DNA of 64,000 nucleotides from Bradyrhizobium sp. CB82 (GCF_029714405.1 NZ_CP121651.1:558001-622000); one strand, 5' to 3'. Shown: positions 47,333 to 56,633, counted from the first letter of the stretch. Numbers and translations are program-made. The notes: generated by a model from the letters alone, not told the origin.

Positions 47333-47348
47333 TGCAACGATCGTGCCA
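47333..47348 (-). promoter_or_regulatory. second sigma54 -24/-12 promoter
   Basis: Minus strand reads TGGCACGATCGTTGCA, again a perfect consensus. It is part of a duplicated block: the 20 bp GTGCCAGAGCGTCCGGGGGC is identical at 46273 and 47344. Confidence 0.87.
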
Positions 47349-47442
47349 GAGCGTCCGGGGGCTTCTTTCGGATCGTATTCTGAGCAGACAGAACAGCGCT
47401 GAACGACGACATTGCGCGACCTGAGACCGCCCGCGATGCAAA

Positions 47443-47459
47443 TTGCGACAACGACGCAA
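47443..47459. promoter_or_regulatory. inverted repeat upstream of second sigma54 promoter
   Basis: TTGCG-N7-CGCAA, about 95 bp upstream of the -24 box, with further TTGCG/CGCAA half-sites to about 47515. The flanking GATGCAA, ATGAGAAT and GCGTTTGCG blocks are shared with the prmA control region. Confidence 0.6.
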
Positions 47460-47701
47460 AATGAGAATCTCAGGGACCCGTATGGCTATTCGTTCGCGAG
47501 CGTTTGCGCCGCAATATGAGCAGCCTGCGGGGATACTTGGACAGATCTGATTGTACAGCCGCTTCGCGCTGCGTTCGAGAAGCCCAGAGGCCATCTAAAT
47601 GCCTCTTCGTTAAGGTGGGGAACCCGCACCGGCGAAATGAGGGGCGGACGCCAAATCCATCGCGAGCAGTGCCTGCTCGCGATGGATTACGTGGTCCTGA
47701 A

Positions 47702-48754
47702 TCAAGGAATTAAAACAGCGCGTCCATGAATTTTGCCGGCGTTGAGATCGTGCAACGCCTTGTTGGCATCCGTGAGGCGATACTCGGCGGTCGCCAGTTC
47801 AACCAAGCCTCGCTCCGCAAGCGCCATCATCTCAGTTAGCTCAGCCCACGTGCCGACCAGATTTCCGATGATATTTTTCTCGGTAATCACCATGTCGACG
47901 GTCGGCACTCGGATATCCTCACCATAGCCAACAACGTAATAGCTGCCCATCGGGCGGGTCATCCCCAACCCCTTGGATGTCGTGCCCTTCTCGCCGACGA
48001 AATCGATCACCGCTTCCGCGCCGTTTCCGGCAGTCAGAGCCAGCACTGCCGCCACTTCGTTGCCGTCAGCTTTCACCAGATGATCGGCGCCTGACTTTTC
48101 GGCCAATTTCAGCGATGTCTCGGACTTGTCGACCACAATAACGTCAGCCGCACACATTGCCTTGAGACACTGGACTCCGATGTGGCCCAACCCACCTGCT
48201 CCGATAACGACGCAGAATTCGCCTGGCAGAAGGTGACGCGTGGCTTTCTTGACTGCGCGATAGGCCGTAAGACCTGCATCCGCGTAGGGCGCTACATCCT
48301 TCGGCGCAAGCGTCCGCGGCAACGGCACGATATTGCGTTCCGAGGTGCAAAGGAATTCCGCGTAGCCGCCGCTGCAATCGAGACCCGGAAATGTGCCGGG
48401 ACCGTGCATGTCGAAGCCACGACGACAGGCGAGACACGTGCCGCCACTGATCTTCGGGTGAACAATGACCGGGTCACCTTTCTTCAGTCCCTCGACTTCC
48501 TTGCCAACCTCTTCGATCCAGCCTGCATTTTCGTGTCCCATGATGAGGGGGAGCAGTTTGTCACCGGTCGGATCCATGTGCGGCTTCCACACGCCTTCGA
48601 TGATATGAAGGTCAGTTCGGCACACGCCCGCACCACCGATGCGAACGATGACGTCCGTCGATTTCGTCAACTTCGGATCAGGCACTTTTTCTTCGCTGAC
48701 CCACCGGTCGTTGGAAAGTTTCTCGTCGTAGGCTCTCAATACTTGGGCTTTCAT
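47702..48754 (-). CDS. NAD(P)-dependent zinc alcohol dehydrogenase (350 aa)
   Basis: Medium-chain dehydrogenase. Catalytic-zinc residues lie at GAGVCRTDLH and GHENAG, and the nucleotide site is VVIGAGGLGHIGVQCLK. The structural-zinc loop reads GGTCLACRRGFDMHG, so the first and fourth Cys of the usual four are Gly, and that zinc is probably absent. Likely oxidises the alcohol from the monooxygenase (2-propanol if propane is the substrate). A sigma54-like promoter lies 54 bp upstream. Transcribed away from the cytochrome/GMC operon. Confidence 0.92.
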   Translation of the reverse strand: MKAQVLRAYDEKLSNDRWVSEEKVPDPKLTKSTDVIVRIGGAGVCRTDLHIIEGVWKPHMDPTGDKLLPLIMGHENAGWIEEVGKEVEGLKKGDPVIVHPKISGGTCLACRRGFDMHGPGTFPGLDCSGGYAEFLCTSERNIVPLPRTLAPKDVAPYADAGLTAYRAVKKATRHLLPGEFCVVIGAGGLGHIGVQCLKAMCAADVIVVDKSETSLKLAEKSGADHLVKADGNEVAAVLALTAGNGAEAVIDFVGEKGTTSKGLGMTRPMGSYYVVGYGEDIRVPTVDMVITEKNIIGNLVGTWAELTEMMALAERGLVELATAEYRLTDANKALHDLNAGKIHGRAVLIP

Positions 48755-48808
48755 GATCTCCTCCGTCTTATCGGCGACCTTCGGGTCTCCATTGGCGATC
48801 GAGCCTCA

Positions 48809-48823
48809 GCATTTTCTGTGCCA
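48809..48823 (-). promoter_or_regulatory. sigma54-like promoter for the alcohol dehydrogenase
   Basis: Minus strand TGGCAC-N5-ATGC, with correct spacing and one deviation (ATGC for TTGC) from consensus. Fits co-control with prmA. Confidence 0.6.
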
Positions 48824-48973
48824 GTTGACTTACCTCGCAGCGCAGCCAGCTTTCCAAAAGGGACAACGGCTGCGGTGCAGTGCAGTGCATGTCGTTCATT
48901 CGAAATGAAACAACCCGTTACTACCAAGTGTGAATTGGCGTCCTCTAAAGTCCGCAATCGTCACGGAGGATCG

Positions 48974-49372
48974 ATGGTCAAGTTCAGCTCGATAAGAGTA
49001 ATGGCAGCCGGCGTTTGCAGTGCATTGCTTGGCGCGCCAATAGCCAGCGCCCAGATGCCGATGCCAGCCGCTCCTTACGACGGCGCATCACTGTTCAAAC
49101 AACAATGCGCCACCTGCCATACCACGAACCTCTCGGACCCGGTCCGACAAGGGCCATCACTTTACAAGATCATCGGCCGTACCGCTGGCAAGGCGGATGG
49201 GTTTCATTACTCGGATGGTTTCGCCAAAGCAGACTTCGTCTGGGATGACGCGAGGCTCGACGCTTGGCTGACCAACCCACAGGCGGTGATCCCGGGGGCG
49301 GTGATGGCCTATCGGCAAGCCAAACCGGCAACCCGCGCTGCGATCATCGCCTATCTGAAGGAGCTCAACTGA
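48974..49372 (+). CDS. class I cytochrome c (132 aa)
   Basis: Signal peptide with cleavage after ASA (VCSALLGAPIASA), one haem site CATCH and a Met region near VMAYRQ. Good ACGGAGGATCG ribosome site. Soluble periplasmic carrier. Next gene starts directly after its stop. Likely takes electrons from the GMC oxidoreductase in the same operon. Confidence 0.9.
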   Translation: MVKFSSIRVMAAGVCSALLGAPIASAQMPMPAAPYDGASLFKQQCATCHTTNLSDPVRQGPSLYKIIGRTAGKADGFHYSDGFAKADFVWDDARLDAWLTNPQAVIPGAVMAYRQAKPATRAAIIAYLKELN

Positions 49373-49768
49373 ATGGCCAAACCGGTTCACTCGATGATCC
49401 GCGTGCTTGACGAAGCGAGATCGCTGGACTTTTACAAGCGTGCTTTTGGGCTCGAGGTCGCGGATCACCTGAAGTTTTCGGACTTCGCGCTCATCTATTT
49501 GCGTCACCCGTCTTCACCGTTCGAGGTCGAGCTGACCATTAATTTCGATCGAAAAGCGCCTTACGCGCTAGGCGACGGCTACGGCCATCTTGCGGTTGTC
49601 GTCGAAGACGTCGATGCGGAACACAAGCGTTTCGAACGCGAGACTCTATCACCGGGACCCCTGCGCGACTTTAAGCATGATGGCTTGACGCTGGCGCGGT
49701 TTTTCCTCGTCGCCGATCCAGATGGCTACAAGATCGAAGTGATCCAGCGGGGCGGGCGCTTCGGTTAA
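49373..49768 (+). CDS. VOC/glyoxalase-family protein (131 aa)
   Basis: Lactoylglutathione-lyase-like fold: HSMIRVLDEARSLDFYKRAFGLEVAD and a C-terminal FFLVADPDGYKIEVIQRG are typical of GloA. Metal ligands His, Glu, His and Glu can be placed. It may remove methylglyoxal or a similar 2-oxoaldehyde, which fits acetone/acetol metabolism (inference). Directly abuts the cytochrome c gene. Confidence 0.87.
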   Translation: MAKPVHSMIRVLDEARSLDFYKRAFGLEVADHLKFSDFALIYLRHPSSPFEVELTINFDRKAPYALGDGYGHLAVVVEDVDAEHKRFERETLSPGPLRDFKHDGLTLARFFLVADPDGYKIEVIQRGGRFG

Positions 49769-49803
49769 CTGCAATCAAAAAGAGCATTCCACGGAGGAAA
49801 CTG

Positions 49804-50352
49804 ATGAGAGAAGTCGATCGTCGCAGCAAATATGATCGCCGTGTCTTCCTGAAGGGGGCGGCTGCAACGGCACCGGCGGTTGCGATAGCAACCAGTACGG
49901 GTCTCAGCGTCAGCGACGCCTGGGCCGATGATGCCACCACGCTGACGCCGACGACGCTGAAGACGCTGGTGAAGATGGCGCGCGACATCTATCCGCACGA
50001 TTTCCTCGGCGACAGCTATTACATAACCGCGGTCAAGCCGTGGGACGGCAAGGCGGCCAAGGATCCCGCGGTCAAGTCGTTGATCTCAGATGGCGTCACC
50101 CAGCTCGACAAGGCGGCCAACGACCATCACAAGGTCCCCTACGCGCAGGTGCAATGGGAGAACGACCGGGTCGCGCTGCTCCAGCAGATCGAGCAGACCG
50201 CATTCTTCCAGAAGATCCGCGGCGACCTCGTCGTCTCGCTCTACAACCAGAAAGAGGTGTGGCCGAAATTCGGTTATGAGGGCTCCTCGGCCGAGCATGG
50301 CGGCTACATCAAGCGCGGCTTCGCCGACATCGACTGGCTCCCGAAGGTCTAG
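49804..50352 (+). CDS. GMC dehydrogenase small subunit, Tat-exported (182 aa)
   Basis: Twin-arginine signal DRRVFLKGAAATAPAVAIA, then a helical domain (LVKMARDIYPHDFLGDSYY) like subunit 3 of gluconate 2-dehydrogenase. Such small subunits carry the Tat signal that exports the large flavoprotein, which here has none. AGGAGG-like site (CGGAGGAAAC). Next gene 27 bp downstream. Confidence 0.87.
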   Translation: MREVDRRSKYDRRVFLKGAAATAPAVAIATSTGLSVSDAWADDATTLTPTTLKTLVKMARDIYPHDFLGDSYYITAVKPWDGKAAKDPAVKSLISDGVTQLDKAANDHHKVPYAQVQWENDRVALLQQIEQTAFFQKIRGDLVVSLYNQKEVWPKFGYEGSSAEHGGYIKRGFADIDWLPKV

Positions 50353-50379
50353 GCAGCGAACGGTCTCGGAGGAACAACA

Positions 50380-51948
50380 ATGGCAAAATTCGATCTCAAT
50401 GACAGCGGCGTGGTCGTCATCGTCGGCTCCGGCGCAGGCGGCGGAACACTCGGCAACGAGCTCGCGCAAAAGGGCGTGAAGGTCGTCATCCTCGAAGCTG
50501 GTCCGCGTGTCGAGAACCAGGACTTCGTCAACGACGAGTGGGAGAGCTTCGGGCAGCTCGCCTGGTCGGACATGCGCACAACGTCGGGAAGCTGGCGCGT
50601 GGCCAAGGATTTCCCGAACCTGCCGGCCTGGATCGTAAAAGCGGTCGGTGGCTCGACCACTCATTGGGCCGGCGCGTCGCTGCGCTTCGACGAGCACGAG
50701 TTCAAGATCAAGTCGGCCTACGGCAATATTCCCGGCGCGAATCTCCTAGACTGGCCGATCACGCTCGCTGAGATGGAGCCTTATTACGCCAAAGCCGAGG
50801 ACAAGATGGGCGTGACGCGGACCAACGGAATTCCGGGACTGCCCGGCAACAACAATTTCAAGGTGCTGGAGGCCGGCGCCAAGAAGCTTGGCTATAAGGA
50901 AGTCCACACCGGGCGGATGGCGATCAACAGCGAGCCGCGCGACGGCCGCGGCTCCTGCCAGCAGATCGGCTTCTGCTTCCAGGGCTGCAAATCCGGCGCG
51001 AAGTGGTCGACGCTCTACACCGAGATCCCGAAGGGCGAGGCCACCGGCAATCTCGAAGTGCGCCCGGGCAGCATGGTGATCAAGATCGAGCATGACGCTT
51101 CCGGCAAGGTCACCGGGGTGGTCTATGCCGACGAGTCCGGTACGATGCAGCGCCAGAAGGCCCGCGTGATAGCGGTCGCCGGCAATTCGATCGAGAGCCC
51201 GCGGCTGTTGCTCAACAGCGCCTCCAATAAGTTCCCGGACGGGCTCGGAAATTCATCCGGCCAGGTTGGCCGCAACTACATGCGGCACATGACTGGCAGC
51301 GTCTACGCCGTGTTCGAGAAGTCGGTGCACATGTATCGCGGCACCACTATGGCCGGCATCGTCCGCGATGAGGCCAGGAACGATCCGAAGCGCGGCTTCG
51401 TGGGCGGCTACGAGATGGAAACGTTGTCGATCGGCTTGCCTTTCATGGCCGCATTTCTCAATCCGGGCGCCTGGGGCCGCTCCTTCACTTCGGCGATGGA
51501 GGGCTATCCGCGGATGGCCGGCATGTGGCTCGTCGGCGAGGACATGCCGCAGGAGACCAACCGGATCACGCTCGACCCGAAGGTCAAGGACAAGTTCGGC
51601 ATGCCGGTCGCGAGCGTGCATTTCGACGATCATCCGAACGACGTTGCGATGCGCACCCATGCCTACAAGCAGGGGGCGGCCGTTTATGAGGCCGTCGGCG
51701 CCACCGTGACCTATCCGACGCCCCCTTATCCGAGCACGCACAATCTCGGCACCAACCGAATGAGCGAGAAATCGAGGGACGGCGTGGTGAACAAGTTCGG
51801 CCAGAGTCACGACATCAAGAACTTGTTCATCTCCGATGGTAGTCAGTTCACCTCGGGCGCGGCCTGCAATCCCACGCTGACAATCGTTTCCCTGGCGATC
51901 CGACAAGCGGACTACATGGCTACCGCGATGCAGAAAAACGAAATCTAG
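50380..51948 (+). CDS. GMC-family FAD oxidoreductase (522 aa)
   Basis: VVIVGSGAGGGTLGNELAQ binds FAD. KAVGGSTTHWAGASLRF and the C-terminal STHNLGTNRMSEK (catalytic His) and GAACNPTLTIVSLAIRQADYM are typical of the periplasmic GMC dehydrogenases related to gluconate, sorbitol and alcohol dehydrogenases. With the Tat small subunit and cytochrome c it should form a respiratory alcohol dehydrogenase. Substrate unknown; gene context suggests monooxygenase products. Confidence 0.92.
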   Translation: MAKFDLNDSGVVVIVGSGAGGGTLGNELAQKGVKVVILEAGPRVENQDFVNDEWESFGQLAWSDMRTTSGSWRVAKDFPNLPAWIVKAVGGSTTHWAGASLRFDEHEFKIKSAYGNIPGANLLDWPITLAEMEPYYAKAEDKMGVTRTNGIPGLPGNNNFKVLEAGAKKLGYKEVHTGRMAINSEPRDGRGSCQQIGFCFQGCKSGAKWSTLYTEIPKGEATGNLEVRPGSMVIKIEHDASGKVTGVVYADESGTMQRQKARVIAVAGNSIESPRLLLNSASNKFPDGLGNSSGQVGRNYMRHMTGSVYAVFEKSVHMYRGTTMAGIVRDEARNDPKRGFVGGYEMETLSIGLPFMAAFLNPGAWGRSFTSAMEGYPRMAGMWLVGEDMPQETNRITLDPKVKDKFGMPVASVHFDDHPNDVAMRTHAYKQGAAVYEAVGATVTYPTPPYPSTHNLGTNRMSEKSRDGVVNKFGQSHDIKNLFISDGSQFTSGAACNPTLTIVSLAIRQADYMATAMQKNEI

Positions 51949-51974
51949 ACGCGATTTGCGGACGACCAACTCTG

Positions 51975-52358
51975 TCACTCGGAAAGTGACAGAGCTGCGT
52001 CTTCTTGCTGGTTGCGCTCCAACGTGGATGGCAGGGGCTCCGGTCGGCTACTCCGCAAAACTGACATAGGGGTATCTGATTCCTTTTTTTTCGGGCCATC
52101 ATCGCTGGAGCGATAGACGAGACAGCAGCATCGCAATAGCGAGGTGAAATTTTTCACCTCGCCGTAATGTTCGAGGACCTCGTCCTGGAGCGTGGTAAGA
52201 AATTTGGCAAGGCTAACGTTCTCCCCTGCCGCTATCTCTTCCAAAGTATCCCAAAATGCGAGCTCGAGACGGATCGATGTGCAGTGACCTCCAATCCGCA
52301 GCGAACGGGTCTGCGTTTCGTAATTGCGTTGAGGTTGGTGCGCAAACAAATTGCACAT
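51975..52358 (-). CDS. ribbon-helix-helix domain protein (127 aa)
   Basis: TRSLRIGGHCTSIRLELAFWDTLEEIAAGENVSLAKFLTTL is a ribbon-helix-helix DNA-binding core as in the alphaproteobacterial PF13467-type family. An unusual tail of about 60 residues with CCC and a KKKE stretch follows. GAGGAGG precedes the ATG. Likely a small regulator, facing the GMC operon with a convergent arrangement. Confidence 0.75.
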   Translation of the reverse strand: MCNLFAHQPQRNYETQTRSLRIGGHCTSIRLELAFWDTLEEIAAGENVSLAKFLTTLQDEVLEHYGEVKNFTSLLRCCCLVYRSSDDGPKKKESDTPMSVLRSSRPEPLPSTLERNQQEDAALSLSE

Positions 52359-52441
52359 GACGGATCCTCCTCGGATGCTTGCCTTCTTAGAATGTCACAA
52401 TCTCTTGTATCATGCTACAGCGCCTGCGTTTCAAGTCGGGT

Positions 52442-52845
52442 TCATGCGACCAAGGATTCGAAGCGACTGGTCTCATCTTGAAGGCGGAGGATGCTACTGT
52501 CTCGAGCCTCGGCCCCTCCCGAGAAGGCGCTGCAACGCAGCCCCCCGCGGCTCATTCGCAACGCAACGACCCATGGCCGCACTCCATGCGCCTCGATGAT
52601 CGAACGACGGATGGCCAAGCCAATTCCCATGCCCTCGGACTTCCTAGTGTAGAAGGCTTCGAAGAAGCGCTCCGTCATATTCAGGGGCACGCCAGATCCC
52701 GTATCGCGCACAGATACGAGCACGCAGTCCGAGATATCGCTCGAAGTGCTAATCATGAGTTCTCCCACGTCCTCGGTAAGACAGCTCATCGCGTCCAGGG
52801 CGTGCATGATAAGGTTAAGAAGCACCTGTTGCAGCTGAATGCGAT
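52442..52845 (-). pseudogene. C-terminal remnant of a histidine kinase
   Basis: DRIQLQQVLLNLIMHALDAM, VSVRDTGSGVP and GMGIGLAIRRSIIEAHG are the N, G1 and G2 boxes of an ATPase domain similar to the end of the giant kinase at 1361-7657. The frame is closed upstream by TAA, and all other domains are missing; the tail after GVRPWVVAL is ragged. Confidence 0.8.
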
Positions 52846-53088
52846 CGCCTTAACAAGAGCATGCATGACTACGATCTGGCAAACAGACGAAAACCGGGAG
52901 GCACAGGCCAAGCGATGCGGAAGGACCATATCCAACCGTCCTGCGGAGGAAGATACGGATGAGCGTCCTCTCACGCGGCTCTCTGATTGCAGGTTGGCGT
53001 CATACTTGCTGATCGCTGCGCAATCGGAAGCCAGCTGCGAAATGCGAGAGGTCGAACCACGCGATCAAAATCTGAAGGCAGAATTGGA

Positions 53089-53580
53089 ATGGCGCAAGAC
53101 AAACGTAAGCCGTGGACGGCAGATGAAGACGAACGTCTGCGGCAGCTAGTTCTTTCGGGCGCATCCGCGGCATCAGCCGCGAAACGACTTGGGCGAACGG
53201 TCCCGTCTGTAACTGCGAGAGCTTACGCTATGCTTGATCTCGCCAAGCACATCGTGAACCAGAAGGCGGGACGCTTCGAGCCCGAGAAGTTCGAGGACCA
53301 CTACGAGACAGCGCTCATTGACCTCATCAACAGGAAGCGCGCCGGCAAGCCGATCACTCCGAAGGAGTGGCCCGCAGCGACCAACGTGGTCGACCTGATG
53401 GAAGCACTGCGGCGGAGCGTCGGCCGGGAAGCCGCGCCGGCGAAGGCCGCAAAGGCAGCCAAGAAGCCGCGCAAGGCATCGAGCGGCCAGAAGGAGATGC
53501 TGATGCCGATCGAGGGCAAGAAGGCCAAGGAGACGGCGGCGAAGAAGCCGGCGGCCAGGCCACAGCGGAAGTCAGCCTGA
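53089..53580 (+). CDS. Myb/SANT-like HTH fused to a Ku C-terminal tail (163 aa)
   Basis: Residues 1-45 (KPWTADEDERLRQLVLSG...AAKRLGRTVPSVTARAYAML) look like the small Myb/SANT-type HTH proteins of rhizobia. From DLAKHIVNQKAGRFEPEKFE onward the protein is the C-terminus of a Ku end-joining protein, with the Lys/Ala-rich tail PAKAAKAAKKPRKASS. The core beta-barrel of Ku is missing. Most likely a recombination product at the shared AMLDLAK segment. It could still bind DNA through both ends, but a Ku function is not expected. Confidence 0.7.
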   Translation: MAQDKRKPWTADEDERLRQLVLSGASAASAAKRLGRTVPSVTARAYAMLDLAKHIVNQKAGRFEPEKFEDHYETALIDLINRKRAGKPITPKEWPAATNVVDLMEALRRSVGREAAPAKAAKAAKKPRKASSGQKEMLMPIEGKKAKETAAKKPAARPQRKSA

Positions 53581-53774
53581 GATCGGAATAGGAGAACCGC
53601 ATGGATATAAAAGAAGCTTCCGCGATGACCGAAGCCTCTGGCCTGGTCGACGATCAGGACGCCATCGGCGCACCGCAGCCGAGCGGCCAGACCGAGTCAA
53701 CCGAGACCCGGAGGCGACTGCGCCAACCTTCAAACGACGCGGCGCTGCGCTGGGCCGAACGGCTGCGCAATGGT
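53581..53774 (+). other. fragment with weak coding look
   Basis: A frame opening MDIKEASAMTEASGLVDDQD with GGAG upstream runs for about 55 codons (…NDAALRWAERLRN) before entering antisense of the broken integrase. It may be the start of a gene that followed ku, cut by the same junction. Confidence 0.3.
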
Positions 53775-54901
53775 CGCCCTCGCGGCGAACATCTTCGCGA
53801 CGTAGCTGGGCAACCTCGCCGATCCGAGCGCCAGTGTAGGCGCACAGCCAAGGGAGCCACCGCTTCGCGGCAGTGGTCTTCGTGTTCTCTTGAGCAACTC
53901 CGCTGTATTCCAGCGCGACCTTCAGGATCGCCTTAGCCTCGTCGTCGGTGAAGCCCTTCCCGCGCTCACGCGTCTTCTTTCCCACCTTCAGTGTCACACC
54001 ATGGGCGGGGTTGGTCTTCAGCTTGTGGTTCCGAACGCCCCAGCCGAACACCGACTTCATGGCGGATAGGTCCACGTCCTTCACTGTCTTCGGTGAACGT
54101 CCGTCCGCAAGCCGCTTGTCTTTCCAGCCGACCACATCGTGAGGCGTGATGCGGGTGGCATCGTCGTGCCCGACGAAGGTGGCGAAACGCGTGAGCACCG
54201 ATTTGTATTCGCTGATCGTCTTGTCGGTGACGCCCGCCGCTCGGCTTTCCAGCTCCCAGCCTGCGAACAGCAAAGTAATGCTCAAGCTCGTCTGCGCGTT
54301 CGACGGGCCTCGGGCTCCCATTCGGGAAAGCGCTGCTCTATCAGATCGGGCCCGTAGTCGCCCCTGCCGCGACGCTCCAGCAACGCGGTGGCGTCCCGAA
54401 AGGCTTCGTGCATTGCCTTGGCCAACCGGAAACGGCTGTCATCGTCCACCTGTAGAGCACGCTGGGCAAGCAACTCAGCAACGTAGGGGGCCATCTCGCG
54501 CTGAACGGCAGCGGCGTCCCATTTCTGAGGGCCGCATCGAGCATGTTCCAGAGCGTGGCCCGACCCGGATCGCTCTCCCACGTGCGCTTTGTGTCTCGAT
54601 ACCATTCACCCGCCAGCGCGACGACCTCGCGATGCGTCAACCGGCGAGGACCCTCCCGGAGCGACCGCTACATGTCGTCGAGATAGGCAAGCGCCTTGGC
54701 CTGTCGCGCCTTGGCCTCGCGGGGATCGTGAGTGCGCAGCGACACCTTGATCGTGCCGGTGCGACCGACACGCACCCCAGCGGTCTCCTCCCCCACGGGG
54801 ACATGCAGCACCAAGCCCGCTGCCCTGTCAGTCAGATCAGCAGGAACGCGCTTTCGGAGGTAGTGAACGGAGGAGCCGTCGCGGCGGATAGGAGAGGCCA
54901 T
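53775..54901 (-). pseudogene. decayed tyrosine integrase, several frameshifts
   Basis: Pieces in order on the minus strand: MASPIRRDGSSVHYLRKRVP...ARQAKALAYLDDM (54901 down), LTHREVVALAGEWYRDTKRTW, MAPYVAELLAQRALQVDDD, then LFAGWELESRAAGVTDKTISEYKSVLTRF and YTGARIGEVAQLRREDV with the first catalytic Arg. The remaining catalytic residues are gone at the left end, and frames shift at about 54660, 54530 and 54290. Confidence 0.85.
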
Positions 54902-54954
54902 TCGCAGAAGCATGTGTACCGTCTCTGTGTACCAGTTGAGACGGTCGATCACCC

Positions 54955-55416
54955 TTGAGTATCAGGGACTTCAGCGAAATCAACTACATCGCGGAGCGAT
55001 GGTGCCCAGGAAAGGATTGGGGCTTGATCCATCAAATTATAGCAAAAACAACCACTTACCTTTGCACCAAGTTCGACGCTTGTACCACTAGACTGTGCTC
55101 CTGTCGACCCTGCTCTGATCGCCGAATCACACACTACCCGGGCAGCTGCCTGGCAAAGCGGCTTGGGACAGTCTGGCATGACGACCCTGGGTGGACTTCG
55201 TCCGAACGGTCCTCGCGCCGGCCGTCGCCAGACCCTCCTGGCGTGATCGATGAAGGTGCAACGCGGCGAAGATCACCTCATTGCCGATTCATCCAACCCT
55301 GCAGCACTTAGGGGTGCTCATCGATACGTCAACATTGCCGGAATGACCCCCATGAGCTTTTGCGGGCAAGTTCCATCCGGTGGACGATGCCAGCTTGATG
55401 GCTTGCTGGATGTTTT
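54955..55416. other. 462-bp interval without recognisable gene
   Basis: Lower coding character on both strands. It lies between the dead integrase and the IS110 element, and may include the left flank of that IS. No tRNA or terminator seen. Confidence 0.4.
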
Positions 55417-55455
55417 TGCCACGGAAACCGGCGCGCTCGATAAAGCGCCGGAAAC
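55417..55455 (+). repeat. hairpin-bearing repeat, copy 1
   Basis: CCGGCGC-N10-GCGCCGG (55428-55451) inside a segment that recurs at 59083-59120 with four differences over 38 bp. It sits about 55 bp upstream of the IS110-family transposase gene. Either part of the IS (a structured guide RNA region) or a REP-like target sequence. Confidence 0.65.
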
Positions 55456-55508
55456 GTTGCATCGCTGTTGGAGCGAAATGTTCTCGTAACACACTACAGG
55501 AGCGCGCT

Positions 55509-56633
55509 ATGTCTTGGAAGTCGAAGCCGAGTTGGTACAATCTGGGCGATGCAAAGGGCGAAGCGCCATTGCAGACCTCAGAGGATTTTGTGCGCACCTA
55601 TGGTGCTGTCGTCGACGCGCTCACAGCGACGATCATCAATGCAGAGGCCGGGTTAAGAGCGGACGGGAAAGGACGGGCTGTATTCAGCAAACGGATCAGC
55701 CGAGGAAAGCTCTTGGATTTCTTCGCAGTTCAGCCAAGTTGCACGGTAGCTTTAGAGGCATGTGGCGGAGCCCATCACTGGGCCCGACAGCTCACGCAGC
55801 TTGGCCATCAGGTTCGGCTGATCCCACCCGCTTATGTAAAGCCGTTTGTAAAGCGGCAAAAGAACGACGCGATCGATGCCGAGGCGATCTGCGAAGCTGC
55901 GCAGCGGCCGAGCATGCGGTTCGTTGCCGTGAAGAGTGAAGAGCAACAGGCTGCGGGTCTGGTGTTTCGAACCCGGGACCTGTTGGTGCGGCAGCGAACC
56001 CAGCTCATCAACGCGATCCGAGGACACCTCACGGAATATGGTTGGATAGCGCCCAAGGGGCCATCGCATGTGGCGACGCTTGCCGATCTGATCGAGGAAG
56101 AAGCGATGGCCAGCTCCCTTCCCGAAGCGGCCCGTCCCATGTTCCGAGTGATGCTAGACGTTCTGGCCGAGTTGAATGGCAAGATCGTGGATCTCGACAA
56201 GGAGATCGCGCGACGCGCTCGCGAGGACGAGGTATCGCGCAGGCTGATGACCATTCCTGGCATCGGCCCGATCTCCGCCACTGCGATCGCCGCCCTAGCA
56301 CCGCCGATCGAGACTTTCGCCAAGGGCCGCGACTTTGCCGCCTGGTTGGGTCTCACGCCTCTTCAAAAATCGACGGGTGGCAAACAGAAGCTTGGCGCGA
56401 CGTCCAAGATGGGGGAGCGAACGCTCAGGCGCCTCCTCATCATCGGCAGCAGCGCTGTTGTGCAGCAGGCGAGCAAACGCGGAGCGCCCAAGGGGGCCTG
56501 GCTCGAACAGATGTTGACTCGCAAACCTCGCATGCTGGTAACGGTCGCGCTTGCGAACAAGATGGCCCGGATTGTCTGGGCGTTACTTGTAAAGCGCGAA
56601 AACTACAGGGCTCCGGTCTCAGCCAAGGCTTGA
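55509..56633 (+). CDS. IS110/IS1111-family transposase (374 aa)
   Basis: VALEACGGAHHWARQLTQLGH (Glu), KRQKNDAIDAEAICEA (two Asp) and the C-terminal LMTIPGIGPISATAIAAL and AWLGLTPLQKSTGGKQKLG (catalytic Ser) are diagnostic. The N-terminus is atypical: the expected GLDIAK opening is replaced by AVVDALTAT, so the first RuvC Asp is only weakly placed and activity is doubtful. AGGAG precedes the ATG. Ends of the element were not fixed. Confidence 0.9.
   Translation: MSWKSKPSWYNLGDAKGEAPLQTSEDFVRTYGAVVDALTATIINAEAGLRADGKGRAVFSKRISRGKLLDFFAVQPSCTVALEACGGAHHWARQLTQLGHQVRLIPPAYVKPFVKRQKNDAIDAEAICEAAQRPSMRFVAVKSEEQQAAGLVFRTRDLLVRQRTQLINAIRGHLTEYGWIAPKGPSHVATLADLIEEEAMASSLPEAARPMFRVMLDVLAELNGKIVDLDKEIARRAREDEVSRRLMTIPGIGPISATAIAALAPPIETFAKGRDFAAWLGLTPLQKSTGGKQKLGATSKMGERTLRRLLIIGSSAVVQQASKRGAPKGAWLEQMLTRKPRMLVTVALANKMARIVWALLVKRENYRAPVSAKA

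Noticed and set aside
46923..47594. 223-residue Cys-containing protein
   Set aside because: The first 162 codons cross the sigma54 promoter and its upstream sites and look non-coding; the 61-residue start has the strong ribosome site.
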